From NCEH01 sp002257205 (GTDB taxonomy: Bacteria > Pseudomonadota > Alphaproteobacteria > Rhizobiales > Xanthobacteraceae): a stretch of DNA of 64,000 nucleotides. The notes under the pieces were generated by a model. It was given only the letters and a program-made list of their open reading frames with translations. It ran no database searches and was not told the DNA's origin. The stretch lies in NCBI RefSeq assembly GCF_043195105.1, contig NZ_JBAFWO010000009.1; one strand, given 5' to 3'. Position 1 is the stretch's first letter. Each line of letters starts with the position of its first letter. The translations under genes were made by a program, and so were the position numbers. Positions 41,577-50,116 of this stretch are shown in pieces.

Positions 41577-42703
41577 GGCCGGTTCCCTCCCCCACCTTGC
41601 GCCGGCGGCGAGCCGGGATGCTTGATCTGTTCAGCGAGCCTGCGGAACTCAGGCGATTGCGCCCACGACGCCGCGCGCAGCCCGACACGCGCACGCTGGC
41701 GCGCCGCCAGCTCCTCGCGCCGCGACGTTGAGCCCGGGTTCAACGGGTTGCGAAAGGCAAGACGGGCCCTGTTTGCCGCCATGCCGAGCCGATAGCCGCT
41801 GACCGTGGCGAGCACCGCACCGATCCGCGAACTCGAGATCGGCACGCCGCCGGCAATGGCCGCGGCCACGTTGTTGATCTGGGCCAGCAGCAGCACGCCG
41901 ATGATGGCCAGCAGCACGACGGGGCCAATCGTCGCCCAGCTCGCGCTCTTGGTATTTGCGACGCCGTTCAGCGTGTCGATGGTCTGCTGGATCAGCGAGA
42001 CGTAGAAGGCGAGGAATGCGTAGACGAGCACCTGCACCAGAAAATACTGGATGAGCGTACCGAGCCAGCCGCTGAAGAAGCGCGAGGTGACGCCAAACAG
42101 CAGCAGGATGATGAATACCGGCGCCAATGCCAGCAGCAGCCACATGAAGAGCTTCGACAGCACGATCAGGAAGATCGCGAAGCCGATCAGCAGCGCCATC
42201 ACCACATAGAAGACGGCGGCGAAGATGTAGGGCCCCCAATTGGTGAGGCCCGCATTCTGCAGGAACGCTTCGGTGGCGCTGTTGGTGGTGTCCCACATGT
42301 TCTGCAGGGCCGACTGCACGCCGTTGACCGAGGTCAGGTTCTGCGCCGTGCCGGTGTTGTTGGCGGTGGTCACGGCGCTGAGCAGCGCGTTGCCGATCGC
42401 CGACGGCCCGTCATTCATGAACCGGTACGCCAGCGTCTGAAAATCGTTCCAACTGGTTGCGAGCGCATAGATCAGGAAGGCGCGAAGCAGCCTGAAGGCG
42501 TGGTCGGCCGGGCCGCCGGTTGCCGTGCCCTGCCAGATGCCGACGCCCCAGAAGATCACATAAAGCGTCAGGAGCAGCCCGGCGACGCTCGTCGCTCCGC
42601 CCGATGTCAGCGCGTTCGACAGCGCCTGGTAGGCGGTCGAGACGTAGTTCTGGCCGATCTGGTCGACCGATTGCAGCAGCGAGGTGATGCTGAACGTCGC
42701 CAT
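41573..42703 (-). CDS. virB6: VirB6/TrbL inner-membrane protein
   Basis: A 376-residue polytopic protein with six or more hydrophobic segments (SVAGLLLTLYVIFWGVGIW, FAAVFYVVMALLIGFAIFLI, LFMWLLLALAPVFIILLLFG). The central FSGWLGTLIQYFLVQVLVYA stretch fits the VirB6 family. The C-terminus is basic and proline-rich and probably cytoplasmic. It belongs to the inner-membrane platform that contacts the DNA substrate. Confidence 0.9.
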   Translation of the reverse strand: MATFSITSLLQSVDQIGQNYVSTAYQALSNALTSGGATSVAGLLLTLYVIFWGVGIWQGTATGGPADHAFRLLRAFLIYALATSWNDFQTLAYRFMNDGPSAIGNALLSAVTTANNTGTAQNLTSVNGVQSALQNMWDTTNSATEAFLQNAGLTNWGPYIFAAVFYVVMALLIGFAIFLIVLSKLFMWLLLALAPVFIILLLFGVTSRFFSGWLGTLIQYFLVQVLVYAFLAFYVSLIQQTIDTLNGVANTKSASWATIGPVVLLAIIGVLLLAQINNVAAAIAGGVPISSSRIGAVLATVSGYRLGMAANRARLAFRNPLNPGSTSRREELAARQRARVGLRAASWAQSPEFRRLAEQIKHPGSPPAQGGGGNRP

Positions 42704-42710
42704 CGCGCCC

Positions 42711-42908
42711 TCAGATCGGTTTCATCGGGCCGCAGGCGTCAAGCGACTCGAACGGCTGAGGTGATGGCGTCGGCGTAGACGCCGCGTAGCCGAGCGGCGC
42801 GCCGCCTTCGTCCGGCGAACACGGCGCCTTGAGTGGCTTGTAGGCACAGCCCGCGAGGGCAAGCGCGAGACCGCAAAGGGCGGCGAGTGCTGCCGAGGTG
42901 CGGATCAT
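42711..42908 (-). CDS. VirB7-like small lipoprotein
   Basis: A 65-residue lipoprotein with a clear lipobox (ALALAGC, Cys at residue 21). The mature part is proline-rich with further cysteines (KAPCSPDEG, LDACGPMKP). Size, lipobox and location between virB5 and virB6/virB9 fit VirB7, which anchors VirB9. Its ATG overlaps the preceding stop. VirB7 proteins are too short and variable for a firm family match. Confidence 0.7.
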   Translation of the reverse strand: MIRTSAALAALCGLALALAGCAYKPLKAPCSPDEGGAPLGYAASTPTPSPQPFESLDACGPMKPI

Positions 42909-43081
42909 TTCTTCGGCTCGGCGGGCGAGGTGAAGGTCATGGCGCGCGCCAGGCCTTCGGTATCCGGCTTGCTCTCCGTCTGCGCAGCGGGTGCCGGTGG
43001 CGCGGGCATGCGGATGATGATCACGCTGGCGGCGACGATGAGGATGATCGCAGCGGCGACGGCGATGGTGATCTTGTTCAA
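42905..43081 (-). CDS. Small membrane protein with TTG start (entry-exclusion/TrbK-like)
   Basis: A 58-residue protein that starts at TTG 43081, three bases after the strong site GGAGGACGC, and ends in an ATGA overlap with the VirB7-like gene. It has one N-terminal helix (ITIAVAAAIILIVAASVIII) followed by a Pro/Ala-rich stretch and the end LARAMTFTSPAEPKK. Small exported proteins in this operon position (EexN, TrbK) block redundant mating between donor cells. The role is inferred from size, topology and position. Confidence 0.65.
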   Translation of the reverse strand: MNKITIAVAAAIILIVAASVIIIRMPAPPAPAAQTESKPDTEGLARAMTFTSPAEPKK

Positions 43082-43094
43082 GCGTCCTCCAAAG

Positions 43095-43817
43095 TCACTG
43101 CTGGGTGAATTTCATGGCGCGCGCGACGGCGGACTCCGCCGCGATGCGATCGAGATTCGCCTGGTTGGCAGCCGCCGCCGCATTGTTCACGACGCCGTTG
43201 AGCTCATTGATGGTCTGTCCGGTCTGGATCTGCACCTGCGTGTTCTGGTCGACGCTGCCCTTCAGGTCCTGGGCCTGGCCGATCTGCTGGCCGCCCTGGG
43301 TAAATGCGGAGGAGCGCTGCTGGACGGCTCCCTGCGTCGAGTCGATCAGGCCGGACAGGGTCGCCGCGACATTGACGGAGTTCTTGTAGGCGGTGTCGAC
43401 CGGGTGCGTCTGGCCGCCGGTCATCCCGGTGATGGTCTGGACGAGCTGCAGGCCGTTGATCAGCGTCGAGACGATGTTCTGCGATCCCGAGCCCAAGCCT
43501 GCGAAGGACAACGAGCCGCCCGAAATCACCGAGCCCAGTGACGGGGCCTGCGCCATGGAGAAACCACCACCCAGGGCCATCTGCGCCAGGCTGCCCTGCG
43601 CCTGTGAGGTGCGATCCCCGGTCACCGCGGCAAGCGTCTTCTGCGTGAATTGCAGGATCTGCTGGTCGGCGTCGAGGATCTGCCGGGTGCTGGTCGCGAT
43701 CTCCTGTGCTTTCGTTAGATTCGCATTGTCGATCACCGGCACCTGCGCGCGCGCTGCGGACGTGGCAATGACCAGGCCCACGGCGAGACCGAGCGCCAGT
43801 TTCAGAACAGATCGCAT
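43095..43817 (-). CDS. virB5: VirB5-like pilus-tip protein
   Basis: A 240-residue exported helical protein, signal MRSVLKLALGLAVGLVIATSAARA. The mature start QVPVIDNANLTKAQEIATST is typical of VirB5, followed by long amphipathic helices (QILDADQQILQFTQKT, VDQNTQVQIQTGQTINELNG). VirB5 caps the pilus and helps adhesion. Order in the operon, after virB4 and before virB6, agrees. Confidence 0.85.
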   Translation of the reverse strand: MRSVLKLALGLAVGLVIATSAARAQVPVIDNANLTKAQEIATSTRQILDADQQILQFTQKTLAAVTGDRTSQAQGSLAQMALGGGFSMAQAPSLGSVISGGSLSFAGLGSGSQNIVSTLINGLQLVQTITGMTGGQTHPVDTAYKNSVNVAATLSGLIDSTQGAVQQRSSAFTQGGQQIGQAQDLKGSVDQNTQVQIQTGQTINELNGVVNNAAAAANQANLDRIAAESAVARAMKFTQQ

Positions 43818-43826
43818 GGCAGCCTC

Positions 43827-44741
43827 CTATTGGCCGTTGGCTTGAATGCTCTCGATCGCGGCGGCGACGTCAGCGCCGGACAAGGGCGGCTGGGCGGAGG
43901 GCGCGGTCGCGGCAGTCCGCGCCTCGTCCTGAGCCGCCGAGAGGTAGAACAGGACGTTGCCGTCGCTATCCATGTGGCGGGCCGCGACGCATCCTGGGTC
44001 CACGGGCGATCCCGGCGGCGTGGTCGAGCATGACCCCGCCGTGCGGCAGGGATCGGCCACGGTCCCCGATCCGACCATGCCGACCATGCCGACCGTGCAG
44101 GCCGGCATGGTCGGGGTGCCGGACGACGACGTTGTCGCCGAGCGCATCCCAATGGTGGCGCGGCTGATGTCGCTGTTCTGCGCCAGATTGAGCGCGTTCA
44201 GGGCCGTCACCCAGATATTCGCCGAGCCCATCACGCCGTTCCAGGCGAGGTTGTTCTGCAGACGCGCGGCACTGTTCATATCGATGGCCGCCATCACCGT
44301 CGTCGCGGTGCCAACCTGCGAACCGGCGTTGCGAAACGCAGATTGTGCGGCGCCGAGTGTCGATCGGCTGGCATCGAGGCCGGCGACGACGTCGCCCGTC
44401 GACTTGAACAAGGTCTGGCTGTTGAGCGCGGCGCCGTGGGCCTCCGCTGTCGGGACCGCCGGCATTTCCGGTGCATAGACCTGGATGGTGCGGCTGCCGG
44501 CGCCCGATTGCGGCTGCACCGTCGGATCGGTGACGCTGGCCTTCTTGCCCGTCGTGACGGCGCATTTCACGCCCTGATTGGCGTTCTGCCGTTGCGTGGA
44601 GATCGGTACCAGTTTGATGGTCGCGCCTGCGGTCTCCGAATGCTGCGTTAGCTGCGCGGCGTCGGTGGTCGGGATGGCGGCAAAGGCCGCGCCTGCGCCG
44701 ATCCACGACCAGGCAATCACCGTCAGCGCGAGCCGCTTCAT
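43827..44741 (-). CDS. Exported protein of the T4SS operon, unknown function
   Basis: A 304-residue protein with signal MKRLALTVIAWSWIGAGAAFA. The mature protein has a helical central region (STGDVVAGLDASRSTLGAAQ, then NNLAWNGVMGSANIWVTALN) and a Gly/Thr/Cys-rich tail with MVGMVGSGTVADPCRTAGSC. It overlaps virB4 by four bases. It occupies a place where no standard VirB protein is expected, so it may be a lineage-specific pilus or core component. Confidence 0.7.
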   Translation of the reverse strand: MKRLALTVIAWSWIGAGAAFAAIPTTDAAQLTQHSETAGATIKLVPISTQRQNANQGVKCAVTTGKKASVTDPTVQPQSGAGSRTIQVYAPEMPAVPTAEAHGAALNSQTLFKSTGDVVAGLDASRSTLGAAQSAFRNAGSQVGTATTVMAAIDMNSAARLQNNLAWNGVMGSANIWVTALNALNLAQNSDISRATIGMRSATTSSSGTPTMPACTVGMVGMVGSGTVADPCRTAGSCSTTPPGSPVDPGCVAARHMDSDGNVLFYLSAAQDEARTAATAPSAQPPLSGADVAAAIESIQANGQ

Positions 44742-47149
44742 GCCTCAGCCCTTCCCATGAATATCGGCAGCCAGACGGCTGGATCGTCACCGACGCGGGC
44801 CCGCAGCGCGTCGAGCTCGGCCACGGTCTCGGTGCGGCCCGACAGCACCTTGATGATGTCCGGCATGCCGGCGAGATTGAGTTTGGCGATGACGCTGTCG
44901 CGGCCGTGCTTGATCAGGAAGGAACGGCTCTCCGGCACCGTGCTGCGGATCCAGGTCACTTCGCGCTCCGAGAGCCGGAAGGCGCGGGTGTAGCTTTCGT
45001 CATCCGCCTTCGGATTCGGGAAGAAGACATTGGTCGCGGTCTGCTCGATCAGCGTGCTCGCCGAGTTGGAGCGCACGATGTCGGCGGCCGATTGCGTCCC
45101 GAAGCCGATGATGCCGTTCTGCTTGCGGATTGTCTTCAGCTTGTCCTTGATGAAGAAGGCGAAGACCGGGTCGTCGAGCAGCCGCCAACCCTCGTCGAGG
45201 AAGATCATCACCGGATCGCCCGTCAACAGCTCCTCGGTGCGGTGGAAGATGTACATCAGCGCCGCGGTGCGGATGACGGGATCGTCCAGCACCCGTGTCA
45301 TGTCGAACCCGAAGATGCTCGAGACCGAGAACTGATCGGCCTCATTATTGAACAGCCAACCGCGCTGGTCCGGCCGCATCCAGCTCTCCAACCGAGCGAG
45401 GAGATCGCCCTCGCCGGCCCGGATGCGCCCGCGCAACAGCGTCGAGAAGGCCTTTAGCGTCCGCCCGTCCGGCCCGGCGCTCAGCGCTGAAGCGATGGCG
45501 TTGCGGATGACCTGCTCCTCGGAGGCGCTGAGCTCGCCGCCATGGCCTGGCCGCAACATGAAGCCGAGGAGCTGGAACAGGAATTCGCGGTTCGGCGCTG
45601 TGTCGGGCAGGGACAGCGGATTGAACCCCGTCGGCTCGCCTGGGACCAGAACCTCATATTGGCCACCCATGGCGCGGATGAAGATCTCGGCGCCGCGATC
45701 CTTGTCGACGAACAGCAGCTTCGGTCGCGGCGTGACGCGCTGCGACTGCGCCGAGATGAAGGACAGGAAGACCGTCTTGCCGCTGCCCGAGGGCCCGACG
45801 ACGGTGAAGTTGCCGAGGTCGCGAACATGGTGATTGTAGTAATAGGCAGTCTGCGAAGTGGTTTCGAACACCGAGATCGCCGGACCCCAATGGTTCCCGT
45901 CCAACCGCCCACTCGGGTAATTATGCAATGACGTGAAGCCGGCGAAGTTCTTTGAGGAGATCACCGACTTGCGCGCGATGTAGGGGAAATTCCCAGGCAG
46001 CTGGGCCCAGAAGGCCGGCTCGCAATTGAGATCCTCGCGCGTCCAGATCACCGAGCGATCGGTCAGCGCCGCGCCGACCGCGGTCACGGTGGCGGCAACC
46101 TCGGCAACCGTGCGACCGAGGCACATCACCGACATGTGGTGCTCACCGTAGATCGCCTCGGACGCCAGGAGTTCGTCACGCGCTTCGTCAAGATGCTCGG
46201 CGATGATGGAGCCGGCCTCGTCCGACATGTCGACCTGCCGGGCGACGCGGTCGATCTGCTTGGCCGCCTCGGGGCGGTCGACGATGGCGAAACTCTGCGT
46301 CGCGATGAACTCGTGCGGGACACGCAACAGATTGTCGAAGGAGCCCGGTCCGGTCTGCGCCGGATACTCGCGGATCGACACCATGGCGCCGAAGCGGGTG
46401 TCCTCGGGCCCGGCGCCACGGATTTCGATGGCGTTCTTGCCGAAGAAGATCCGCTTCATCGACAGCGCATCGGCGAGCGCCATGCGTGGCAAATGCATTG
46501 GGCGGGGGATGCCACCATTGACGAGCTGAACGAGGAATTCCAGCGGTTCCGAGTGCCAGACCCCATCCCGGCGTACGACGCCGAGCTGGCGCGCTCCATA
46601 GGCGGCGAGATTCTCGCGCACTGCGGTCGAGGCGTCGTGCAACTCGCTCAAGGCCGTCTGCGACGCCACGGATTCGCCGGCGGCGTCCTTGCGTCCAAGC
46701 AGCTTCGTCAGCATCGCGTCGAACGTGCCGGCCTGGCCCTGCAGCGGCCGACGCACGATGGTCAGATAGAGATCATTGACGAACATCCGCCGCTGCGACA
46801 GCGCCGCGTCATAGCGCTCGTCGATCTCGCGGCACAGCGCATTGTCGAAGCTCGACGCGATCCGCGGCTGCACCTCGCGGCGGATGATATGGCTGACGAG
46901 CGCGAAGCGGGAATTGGCCAGCGTGCGGACGAGGTCGTTGCGCGCCAACAGGCGGGAGTTGATCTCGCTAATGTCGGCGGTCTCGAAGGAATAGCCCTCG
47001 CATTTCAGGATCGTCATCACCAGACCGTCGCGGGTCTTGATGACGTGATCGTCGACATGGCGGGTATAGGGGATGTGGCTGGCCACCGGACGCTCGCGGC
47101 GCGACACCGCACCGTAGGTCAGTTCATCGAGGAGTGCCTTTGCCACCAT
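44738..47149 (-). CDS. virB4: VirB4 ATPase
   Basis: An 803-residue ATPase that energises pilus assembly and substrate transfer. Walker A is TVVGPSGSGKTVFLSF, Walker B VMIFLDEGWRLLDD, and the later motif IIGFGTQSAADIVRS is characteristic of VirB4/TraC. The N-terminal CagE-type domain (SRRERPVASHIPYTRHVDDH) is present. Length is typical. Confidence 0.95.
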   Translation of the reverse strand: MVAKALLDELTYGAVSRRERPVASHIPYTRHVDDHVIKTRDGLVMTILKCEGYSFETADISEINSRLLARNDLVRTLANSRFALVSHIIRREVQPRIASSFDNALCREIDERYDAALSQRRMFVNDLYLTIVRRPLQGQAGTFDAMLTKLLGRKDAAGESVASQTALSELHDASTAVRENLAAYGARQLGVVRRDGVWHSEPLEFLVQLVNGGIPRPMHLPRMALADALSMKRIFFGKNAIEIRGAGPEDTRFGAMVSIREYPAQTGPGSFDNLLRVPHEFIATQSFAIVDRPEAAKQIDRVARQVDMSDEAGSIIAEHLDEARDELLASEAIYGEHHMSVMCLGRTVAEVAATVTAVGAALTDRSVIWTREDLNCEPAFWAQLPGNFPYIARKSVISSKNFAGFTSLHNYPSGRLDGNHWGPAISVFETTSQTAYYYNHHVRDLGNFTVVGPSGSGKTVFLSFISAQSQRVTPRPKLLFVDKDRGAEIFIRAMGGQYEVLVPGEPTGFNPLSLPDTAPNREFLFQLLGFMLRPGHGGELSASEEQVIRNAIASALSAGPDGRTLKAFSTLLRGRIRAGEGDLLARLESWMRPDQRGWLFNNEADQFSVSSIFGFDMTRVLDDPVIRTAALMYIFHRTEELLTGDPVMIFLDEGWRLLDDPVFAFFIKDKLKTIRKQNGIIGFGTQSAADIVRSNSASTLIEQTATNVFFPNPKADDESYTRAFRLSEREVTWIRSTVPESRSFLIKHGRDSVIAKLNLAGMPDIIKVLSGRTETVAELDALRARVGDDPAVWLPIFMGRAEA

Positions 47150-47158
47150 CTCCTCGCC

Positions 47159-47455
47159 TCACGCGCGATAGCTGTCGGCGGCCCAGAAGGCGCGCGAGCG
47201 GGGTGGGCATCTTGTCGATTTGACGAACAGGATTTCGAAGATGCGATCATCGCGCAGCGTCAATATGTAGCCGAACAGATGCAGCGGGATTGCGACCAGC
47301 AGCAGGAACAAATTGTGGGAGATCAGAAAGCAGACCGACGAGACCACGCCGTTGAACATGAAATACATGTACGGCACGCCCATCAGCGTCGGCGCGCGTG
47401 TGAGTGCTTTGACCAGCGGGCTGATATGCGGCTCTTCGAGGTGCTGGCTGTTCAT
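47159..47455 (-). CDS. virB3: VirB3 inner-membrane protein
   Basis: A 98-residue protein starting at ATG 47455, overlapping the virB2 stop. It has the VirB3 pattern PLVKALTRAPTLMGVPYMYF, two close helices (VVSSVCFLISHNLFLLLVAI, LHLFGYILTL) and RDDRIFEILFVK after them. The frame is open upstream but that part is an out-of-frame reading of virB2. Confidence 0.9.
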   Translation of the reverse strand: MNSQHLEEPHISPLVKALTRAPTLMGVPYMYFMFNGVVSSVCFLISHNLFLLLVAIPLHLFGYILTLRDDRIFEILFVKSTRCPPRSRAFWAADSYRA

Positions 47456-47757
47456 TGACCGACCGCCGACTGGAAGAATTGAACGATCTGCGCCGAACCG
47501 AACACCAGCACGATGCCGAAGATCACACTGCCGGCGATGCCCCAGGTCAGCCGGCCCGACCAGGCGAAGAAGCCGCAGGCGATGACGGCAAGCGTCGCCA
47601 GCGCGGTGGCGATCGGGCCGGTCAGCGCCTGCACGAGGGTGGTCAGCGTCGACTGCACCGGCTGCAGTGTGCCGCCCGACTGTGCGGCGGCGCCGGCGGT
47701 CATCAGAAGCAACATGGCTCCGGTGAGGTAAGGAACGCGTCTCGACGGCTGCTTCAT
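47452..47757 (-). CDS. virB2: VirB2/TrbC pilin
   Basis: A 101-residue pilin precursor. A long signal (YLTGAMLLLMTAGAAAQ) is followed by two helices (TALATLAVIACGFFAW and GIAGSVIFGIVLVFGSAQIV) separated by the short loop SGRLTW. This is the classic VirB2/TrbC arrangement. It lies 11 bp after virB1. Confidence 0.93.
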   Translation of the reverse strand: MKQPSRRVPYLTGAMLLLMTAGAAAQSGGTLQPVQSTLTTLVQALTGPIATALATLAVIACGFFAWSGRLTWGIAGSVIFGIVLVFGSAQIVQFFQSAVGQ

Positions 47758-47768
47758 CTACGGTCTCC

Positions 47769-48512
47769 TCAGTCGACATGCATCACGAAGCCGTCGCTCC
47801 ATTGTGTCTTGGCGCGTGGCTTCGCAGGCTCCGAGGCTGCCGCTGGTGAAGCGCCGCCGGAGAGAGGTTGGATGATGTCGGCAGCGGCCGACGCGACCCG
47901 CGCGGCGCCGACTGTCGCGGCCGCGGCGGGGTCTGGCCATGTATAGAAGTCGTTCATGACGTCGGCGACGAAACGCACGGTCTCGGGATAAGGCGGAACA
48001 CCGCGGCTTTTTTGCACGGCGGCCTCACCGGCGTTGTAGGCGGCGAGAATGAAGAACGGATTCCGGTAGCGCTCGTGCAGCGCGCGCAGAAAGCGGACGC
48101 CGCCGCGTACATTGCCTACCGGGTCGCACAGATCGACATCGAAACGCTGCGCCGTCTCGGGCATCAACTGCATCAGGCCATACGCGCCCTTTTCCGATAG
48201 CGCCGTCGACAGATAGCGGCTCTCGATCTTGGCGACCGACAAGACGAAGTCCGGATAGAACTTCTCCTCTGTGGCGATCCTCACGATCAGCGCCCTCGCG
48301 GCATCGGATGCGAGGTCCGTGGCAGGCGCACAGGGAGATGCCGCGCCCTTCTGACCCTGGAGTATCTCGACCGGTTGCGCCGGCGCTTCGATCGGGACGA
48401 CGCGGCCGGAACTGTCGACGGTGGCGAGCGTCGTAGGCGCTCCGCTCTGCGCGCTGGCCCCTGCCATCCCGGTCGTCAGGAGCGTTCCGATCGTCAAGCC
48501 GCGAATCCACAT
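47769..48512 (-). CDS. virB1: VirB1 lytic transglycosylase
   Basis: A 247-residue exported peptidoglycan hydrolase, signal MWIRGLTIGTLLTTGMAGASA. The SLT domain shows the catalytic Glu in SVAKIESRYLST, GAYGLMQLMPETAQRF and AAYNAGEAAV. It opens the wall for the conjugation channel and is the first gene of the virB operon. The C-terminus is Ala-rich and without a known domain. Confidence 0.93.
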   Translation of the reverse strand: MWIRGLTIGTLLTTGMAGASAQSGAPTTLATVDSSGRVVPIEAPAQPVEILQGQKGAASPCAPATDLASDAARALIVRIATEEKFYPDFVLSVAKIESRYLSTALSEKGAYGLMQLMPETAQRFDVDLCDPVGNVRGGVRFLRALHERYRNPFFILAAYNAGEAAVQKSRGVPPYPETVRFVADVMNDFYTWPDPAAAATVGAARVASAAADIIQPLSGGASPAAASEPAKPRAKTQWSDGFVMHVD

Positions 48513-48615
48513 GCCCTGCCCTCAAATCAATTCGCCATGGACAATATATTGAATGTTGATACGATGGCAACACGACTGGCGACGAGTTTTCCTAGAGGAC
48601 CGAAAAGGAGGGCGG
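48513..48615. promoter_or_regulatory. Divergent promoter region between virB operon and exported-protein operon
   Basis: This 103 bp region must hold the promoters of both divergent operons. It contains the palindrome CAATATATTG (48542-48551) and the inverted repeat TGTTG (48554-48558) / CAACA (48568-48572) with a 9 bp centre. Either could be a regulator site for coordinated expression. No -35/-10 pair is convincing by eye. Confidence 0.4.
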
Positions 48616-49119
48616 ATGAAGCGGCCTCAGTGGTTGGCGATGGCGATAATCGTCACCGGCGGCGCGCTTGGGCCCGGCGGAGCCGGGGCGCAGGATGCCT
48701 CATTTGGCTGCAAGGTACTCCTTTGCGCCGCTGCCACGGCGCCCAGCTGGTCGGGCATCCCCTATTGCGTGCCGGTCATGCAGCAGCTCTTCCGGTCGCT
48801 CGCGCGCGGCGGGTCCTGGCCGACCTGCCCGGAAGGCAATGCCGGGCGCCTTGGCTTTGAGCCCTATTTCGCCTGCCCGACCGGCACGACGCCCATGCAA
48901 CGAACCGGCGGCGATACCGACGCGCTCGTGCCGGCGCCGAACGGTGATCTTTGCGCCGACACCTCCAAACCGCGGCGCGATTGCCATAGTGGTGACGATG
49001 GGTCGTGTGAGACTACCTATCCCACGACACCACGGCAGGCTCGCACCGAGCCCAATTATGTCGACATCTCCACGGCGAACGGCGCGCAGCGCTTTTATTT
49101 CTCGCTGAGGGGATACTGA
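48616..49119 (+). CDS. Exported Cys-rich protein, transfer-operon
   Basis: A 167-residue protein; ATG 48616 follows AAAAGGAGGGCGG, a very strong site. Signal peptide MKRPQWLAMAIIVTGGAL to GAGA. The mature protein has pairs of cysteines (FGCKVLLCAA, IPYCVPVMQQLF, WPTCPEG, FACPTG, DCHSGDDGSCE), which suggests several disulfides. The motif pattern LLCAAA...IPYCVPVM recurs in proteins next to rhizobial T4SS operons, but I know of no assigned function. First gene of the operon divergent from virB. Confidence 0.68.
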   Translation: MKRPQWLAMAIIVTGGALGPGGAGAQDASFGCKVLLCAAATAPSWSGIPYCVPVMQQLFRSLARGGSWPTCPEGNAGRLGFEPYFACPTGTTPMQRTGGDTDALVPAPNGDLCADTSKPRRDCHSGDDGSCETTYPTTPRQARTEPNYVDISTANGAQRFYFSLRGY

Positions 49120-49120
49120 G

Positions 49121-49741
49121 ATGCGCCGCGTCCGCGTCGCGCTCCTCGTGCTGGCGGCCGCGGTATCGCCCGTGGCGGCGCAGTCCGCCGCGCCGGGCTG
49201 GTTTGCCGTCCCAGGCAACGCTGTCTACCAGACCGGCGACAGCTGGACGGACGGCGGCGTGATCTATCGCCTTTATGGGGTTCAGTCCTGCCTGCGCGGC
49301 ACCATCGTCACCAATGCGCATGGCGTGAAGCGTGACTGCGGCGAGGCCTCGCTCGCGATGCTGATCGCGCTGACGCGGGACCTGAAGCCACAATGCTACC
49401 AGGCGGCTGCCCTGCCGGAGGCGCGCACGGTCTTCGTGTTCTGCATCGCGCAACCATTGAGCGGAGCAGGCGCCGGCTCACGGATCGATCTCGGCACCGC
49501 GCTGATTTCGACCGGCTACGGCTTCGCGGCGCTGACACCCGACGGCAAGCCGGTCCACCCGCCCTACTTCGTCGCGCAGCTCGTGGCGCAACGCGGACAC
49601 GCCGGGCTGTGGGCCTTCGCCGACCTGCCCGAACCGAACGCCATCATCCTGCGCGCGCTCCGGGCGGATCGATCGGCTACGACGCCGTCGCAGCCAACAG
49701 CCTCGAGCGCCCCGGACACGCCAGGGATCGCGCCGCCATGA
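49121..49741 (+). CDS. Exported nuclease-fold (SNase-like) protein, likely inactive
   Basis: A 206-residue exported protein, signal MRRVRVALLVLAAAVSPVAA. It contains DSWTDGGVIYRLYGVQSCLR, similar to the DGDT...RLxGID region of staphylococcal-nuclease-like proteins, then DCGEASLAMLIALTRD. The key Asp, Arg and Glu are only partly kept (the ID of the RLxGIDxPE motif is VQ here). It is related to the protein at 50100. A structural or binding role in the periplasm is likely; nuclease activity is doubtful. Begins two bases after the previous stop. Confidence 0.6.
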   Translation: MRRVRVALLVLAAAVSPVAAQSAAPGWFAVPGNAVYQTGDSWTDGGVIYRLYGVQSCLRGTIVTNAHGVKRDCGEASLAMLIALTRDLKPQCYQAAALPEARTVFVFCIAQPLSGAGAGSRIDLGTALISTGYGFAALTPDGKPVHPPYFVAQLVAQRGHAGLWAFADLPEPNAIILRALRADRSATTPSQPTASSAPDTPGIAPP

Positions 49742-49774
49742 CCAACGCCACCACCAGCCGAGGGAGCCTTGCCC

Positions 49775-50116
49775 ATGAGAACCACCAACCTGTTCATCCT
49801 TCGCGGCCATGTCGGACAGGCACCGAAGGCCTTTGGCAAGACCGCCAAGGTCAATGTCGCGACCGATCGCGTCTGGACCGACAGCAAGGGCGAGCGAAAG
49901 GAAGAGACCGACTGGGTGACGATCAGCCTGCTGAACGAAAAGGTCGCCCAATGGGCGCTGACCCATGTCGTCAAAGGCGACGCCGTCTACGCGGAGTGCC
50001 GCATCGCCGACGGCTCATATAAGGATAAGGCCGGTGAGACAGTCTACACCACCGACGTCATCGCCAATGCCTTCCACAAGCTCGACCTGGGCAACCGTGA
50101 TGACGCGGGGGCGTAA
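49775..50116 (+). CDS. ssb: Single-stranded DNA-binding protein, short form
   Basis: A 113-residue OB-fold protein. ATG 49775 is preferred to an ATG six bases earlier because GGGAG is better spaced. The SSB core is clear: NLFILRGHVGQAPKAFG, KVNVATDRVW, DWVTISLLNEKVAQWALTHV and KGDAVYAECRI. It lacks the acidic C-terminal tip of chromosomal SSB and ends at LDLGNRDDAGA. ICE-borne SSBs protect transferred single strands. It overlaps the next gene by 17 bp. Confidence 0.85.
   Translation: MRTTNLFILRGHVGQAPKAFGKTAKVNVATDRVWTDSKGERKEETDWVTISLLNEKVAQWALTHVVKGDAVYAECRIADGSYKDKAGETVYTTDVIANAFHKLDLGNRDDAGA

Noticed and set aside
46136..47458. 440-codon plus-strand frame opposite virB4
   Set aside because: Antisense shadow; virB4 on the minus strand is complete with Walker motifs.
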